From assembly GCA_963926925.1 (NCBI GenBank), contig CAWUZD010000015.1, forward strand, positions 1-33,545: DNA of 33,545 bases. The letters run 5' to 3'. The position numbers were made by a program, and so were the translations under genes. Shown here piece by piece: positions 32,087 to 33,545 of the stretch; the stretch's first letter is position 1; each line of letters begins with the position of its first letter. Origin of the DNA: Paralactobacillus_A sp963926925 (GTDB taxonomy: Bacteria; Bacillota; Bacilli; Lactobacillales; Lactobacillaceae). Under the pieces are notes generated by a model. The model ran no database searches, was not told where the DNA came from, and worked only from the letters and a program-made list of their open reading frames with translations.

Positions 32087-32566
32087 TAATATCCAGATTA
32101 CTTTCCAAAGTAACACCAACGAGGCAATGGTTACTACAATTTTTTCAAACCAACCGCCAGTGGTATAACCCCAATGATGAAATTTTTTCTTTACAAGTGG
32201 GTATAACCACGGAACACTTTCACGACTAAAAAAGTCTTCAAGCAAATGGGCCCAATAACCAAGGGCTAAACCATACCACAGTGGTTGATGATTGCCAAAA
32301 TGCCAACATAACCATGTCACTAAAATTGCTGCCCATAAAGTATGTGTAATAGTACGGTGCTTCAATGTTTTAGCTAAAGGATTAAAACGACCAAGAATTG
32401 AATCAGGTTGATCAATATCAGGCAATAGTGCACCAAGGGCTACACCACCCATAAACCATAAAACATTAGAAGTAGTACTTGTATTTAAAGCAAATTCATA
32501 TTTAGGATTAGTTGCTAATGATAGTAAAACAGCTTCACTAACAATAACATGGCTTTTGCCTAACAT
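32078..32566 (-). CDS. YdjM-like metal-dependent hydrolase family membrane protein
   Basis: 162-residue membrane protein of the YdjM/DUF457 family. Conserved His/Asp residues sit at His6 (GKSHVIVSEA), Asp50 and Asp52 (GALLPDIDQPDS), His70 and His75 (KHRTITHTLW), His107 and Asp111 (YWAHLLEDFFSRESVPWLYP). These are the putative metal ligands. Three or four hydrophobic segments surround them. The E. coli homologue is SOS-induced; the reaction is not known. No SOS box is visible upstream. ATG at 32566 with AAGGAGAA upstream. Confidence 0.85.
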   Translation of the reverse strand: MLGKSHVIVSEAVLLSLATNPKYEFALNTSTTSNVLWFMGGVALGALLPDIDQPDSILGRFNPLAKTLKHRTITHTLWAAILVTWLCWHFGNHQPLWYGLALGYWAHLLEDFFSRESVPWLYPLVKKKFHHWGYTTGGWFEKIVVTIASLVLLWKVIWILLF

Positions 32567-32653
32567 TAAAAAATTCTCCTTATTATATGTTTTTTGCAGT
32601 TAATTAGATTACAATAAAAATAGTATTAAATGGGAAAGGATAGGTTACAAGCA

Positions 32654-32920
32654 ATGCAATTAATTAACCGGAATAACGCTCCTGTTATGATTCAAAAACG
32701 AATGCGTGAAAGTAGTAAGTTACATGCAATTGTTACTACTTGGAAACGTGATCGTAAAATTGAAATCATCAAAAATGGTGGTAAATATTCACTAACTGAA
32801 AATGGTTTCCAACATTTCCAAGCTAGCAAATTAAGTGCTGAAAAATGTATTAGTGTTCTTAAAGAAAAAATGAAAGTGGAATTTCCACGTAGTCATCAAA
32901 TTTATATTGCATTTAAATAA
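32654..32920 (+). CDS. Small conserved-looking protein of unknown function
   Basis: 88-residue basic protein (about 20 Lys/Arg) starting MQLINRNNAPVMIQKRMRES. The start is placed at the ATG at 32654, since an earlier in-frame ATG at 32630 has no ribosome site and its first codons contain the likely site AAAGGATAGG. The middle, KRDRKIEIIKNGGKYSLTENGFQHF, could be the wing of a small winged-helix fold, but I do not recognise the family. No Cys pair or signal peptide. It is a single gene with its own terminator, divergent from the ydjM-like gene. Confidence 0.6.
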   Translation: MQLINRNNAPVMIQKRMRESSKLHAIVTTWKRDRKIEIIKNGGKYSLTENGFQHFQASKLSAEKCISVLKEKMKVEFPRSHQIYIAFK

Positions 32921-32922
32921 TT

Positions 32923-32958
32923 AAAAAATAACCTCAGTAATAATACTGAGGTTATTTT
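32923..32958. terminator. Bidirectional terminator
   Basis: 15-bp perfect stem AAAATAACCTCAGTA/TACTGAGGTTATTTT (32925-32939 and 32944-32958) with poly-A and poly-T flanks. It closes the small plus-strand gene and the minus-strand membrane protein gene. Confidence 0.9.
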
Positions 32959-32970
32959 ATACTATTTATC

Positions 32971-33545
32971 CTATTCATCAAGTCGAATTATTAACTTCTT
33001 TTTATTTCCTTTAATAAATAATAAGCATGTATCAATTCCATAAGTAATTAACATAATTACGCTTAATACAGCAGTATTTTCACCGGTATTAAAAAGATAA
33101 TTACAATAAACGATACTATCAATTATCATTACTGTCATAAAAATTGGTAAATACTTAATACTAATAAAACTAGCAATTAATAATAAGATTTCAACTACAA
33201 AATCATAACGCTCATGCATAGCTGGTAAGAATAAGTAACAAGTCCATACCACCCAAGCGGCTAATGGAACAAAATTATGCATCAAATCAAAACGATAATT
33301 TAATAAATAAATAACAACAATCGCAAAAATTAAAATTGTAATTAAAATCATTAACGGTTGCATAATTTGATAATTAAGTTTATTACTACTTCTTAATAAT
33401 TGGTCTAAATTAATTGAATTGATGGCCAAATCATGATAATCATTACTTTGATTCATATATATTAAGAAAGGTGCATTCCAAGCACGACCATAAAAAAGAC
33501 CGCCAATATTAGGTAAATAAAAACCAACTAAAATTAACAAAAAGT
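32971..33545 (-). CDS. Polytopic membrane glycosyltransferase-like protein (partial, N-terminus beyond window)
   Basis: The C-terminal 191 or so residues of a longer membrane protein; the frame stays open to the window end. At least four hydrophobic helices are visible, and the loop LFLPAMHERYDF contains the MHERY motif seen in GT-C-fold mannosyltransferase-like proteins of Gram-positive bacteria. This segment alone cannot show the donor or acceptor. The upstream neighbour is outside the window. A terminator follows 13 bases beyond the stop. Confidence 0.65.
   Translation of the reverse strand, partial: FLLILVGFYLPNIGGLFYGRAWNAPFLIYMNQSNDYHDLAINSINLDQLLRSSNKLNYQIMQPLMILITILIFAIVVIYLLNYRFDLMHNFVPLAAWVVWTCYLFLPAMHERYDFVVEILLLIASFISIKYLPIFMTVMIIDSIVYCNYLFNTGENTAVLSVIMLITYGIDTCLLFIKGNKKKLIIRLDE

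Overview
This is a low-GC chromosomal segment (roughly one third G+C) from a member of the Lactobacillaceae. The evidence is the Lactobacillales housekeeping order gyrB-gyrA-rpsF-ssb-rpsR-gdpP-rplI, strong AGGAGG-type ribosome binding sites, A+T-rich intergenic DNA and a bile salt hydrolase typical of gut lactobacilli. I cannot name the species. No insertion sequence, CRISPR array, rRNA or phage gene was seen.

Layout. 1-3488 (minus strand): start of a DEAD-box RNA helicase cut by the window edge, a bile salt hydrolase and an MFS transporter that may serve it. 3680-6270 (minus): a CbiMQO metal-uptake transporter. 6614-6913 (plus): a small histidine-rich helix-turn-helix protein, divergent from cbiM. 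6959-12364 (minus): a complete urease operon ureABC-EFGD. 12717-14628 (plus): an ammonium channel gene (amt) and a urea channel gene (ureI), divergent from ureA. 14748-14820: tRNA-Lys(CTT). 14979-19360: a PEBP-family protein, a CvpA-family membrane protein, and a two-gene glycosyltransferase pair. 19402-20283: a PlcR/Rgg-like HTH-TPR regulator. 20531-31068 (minus): rplI, gdpP, rpsR, ssb, rpsF, a DUF1275 membrane protein, gyrA, gyrB, recF, yaaA. 31394-33545: a TVP38/DedA protein, a YdjM-like protein, a small unknown protein and the C-terminal part of a polytopic glycosyltransferase-like protein.

The central block (3680-14628) reads as one physiological module. CbiMQO would bring in nickel, UreEFGD would load it into UreABC, UreI would admit urea, and Amt would handle the ammonia. 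The likely pay-offs are acid resistance and nitrogen supply. Sequence signals suggest shared control: cre-like (CcpA) sites lie at both the ureA and cbiM promoter regions, a phased set of ATTAGTAAA repeats lies between cbiM and the HTH gene, and stem-loops without a U-tract lie in three intercistronic gaps (ureC-ureE, ureF-ureG, amt-ureI).

The origin-type genes show two breaks from the usual order. yaaA-recF-gyrBA is not preceded by dnaA-dnaN, and rplI is not followed by dnaB. The yaaA leader carries a good promoter followed by a terminator-like hairpin, which suggests attenuation or a scar of rearrangement. Several starts were moved to internal ATGs because the longer reading frame begins inside the ribosome binding site (cbiM, ureA, rpsR, rpsF, yaaA, the GT2 gene and others).
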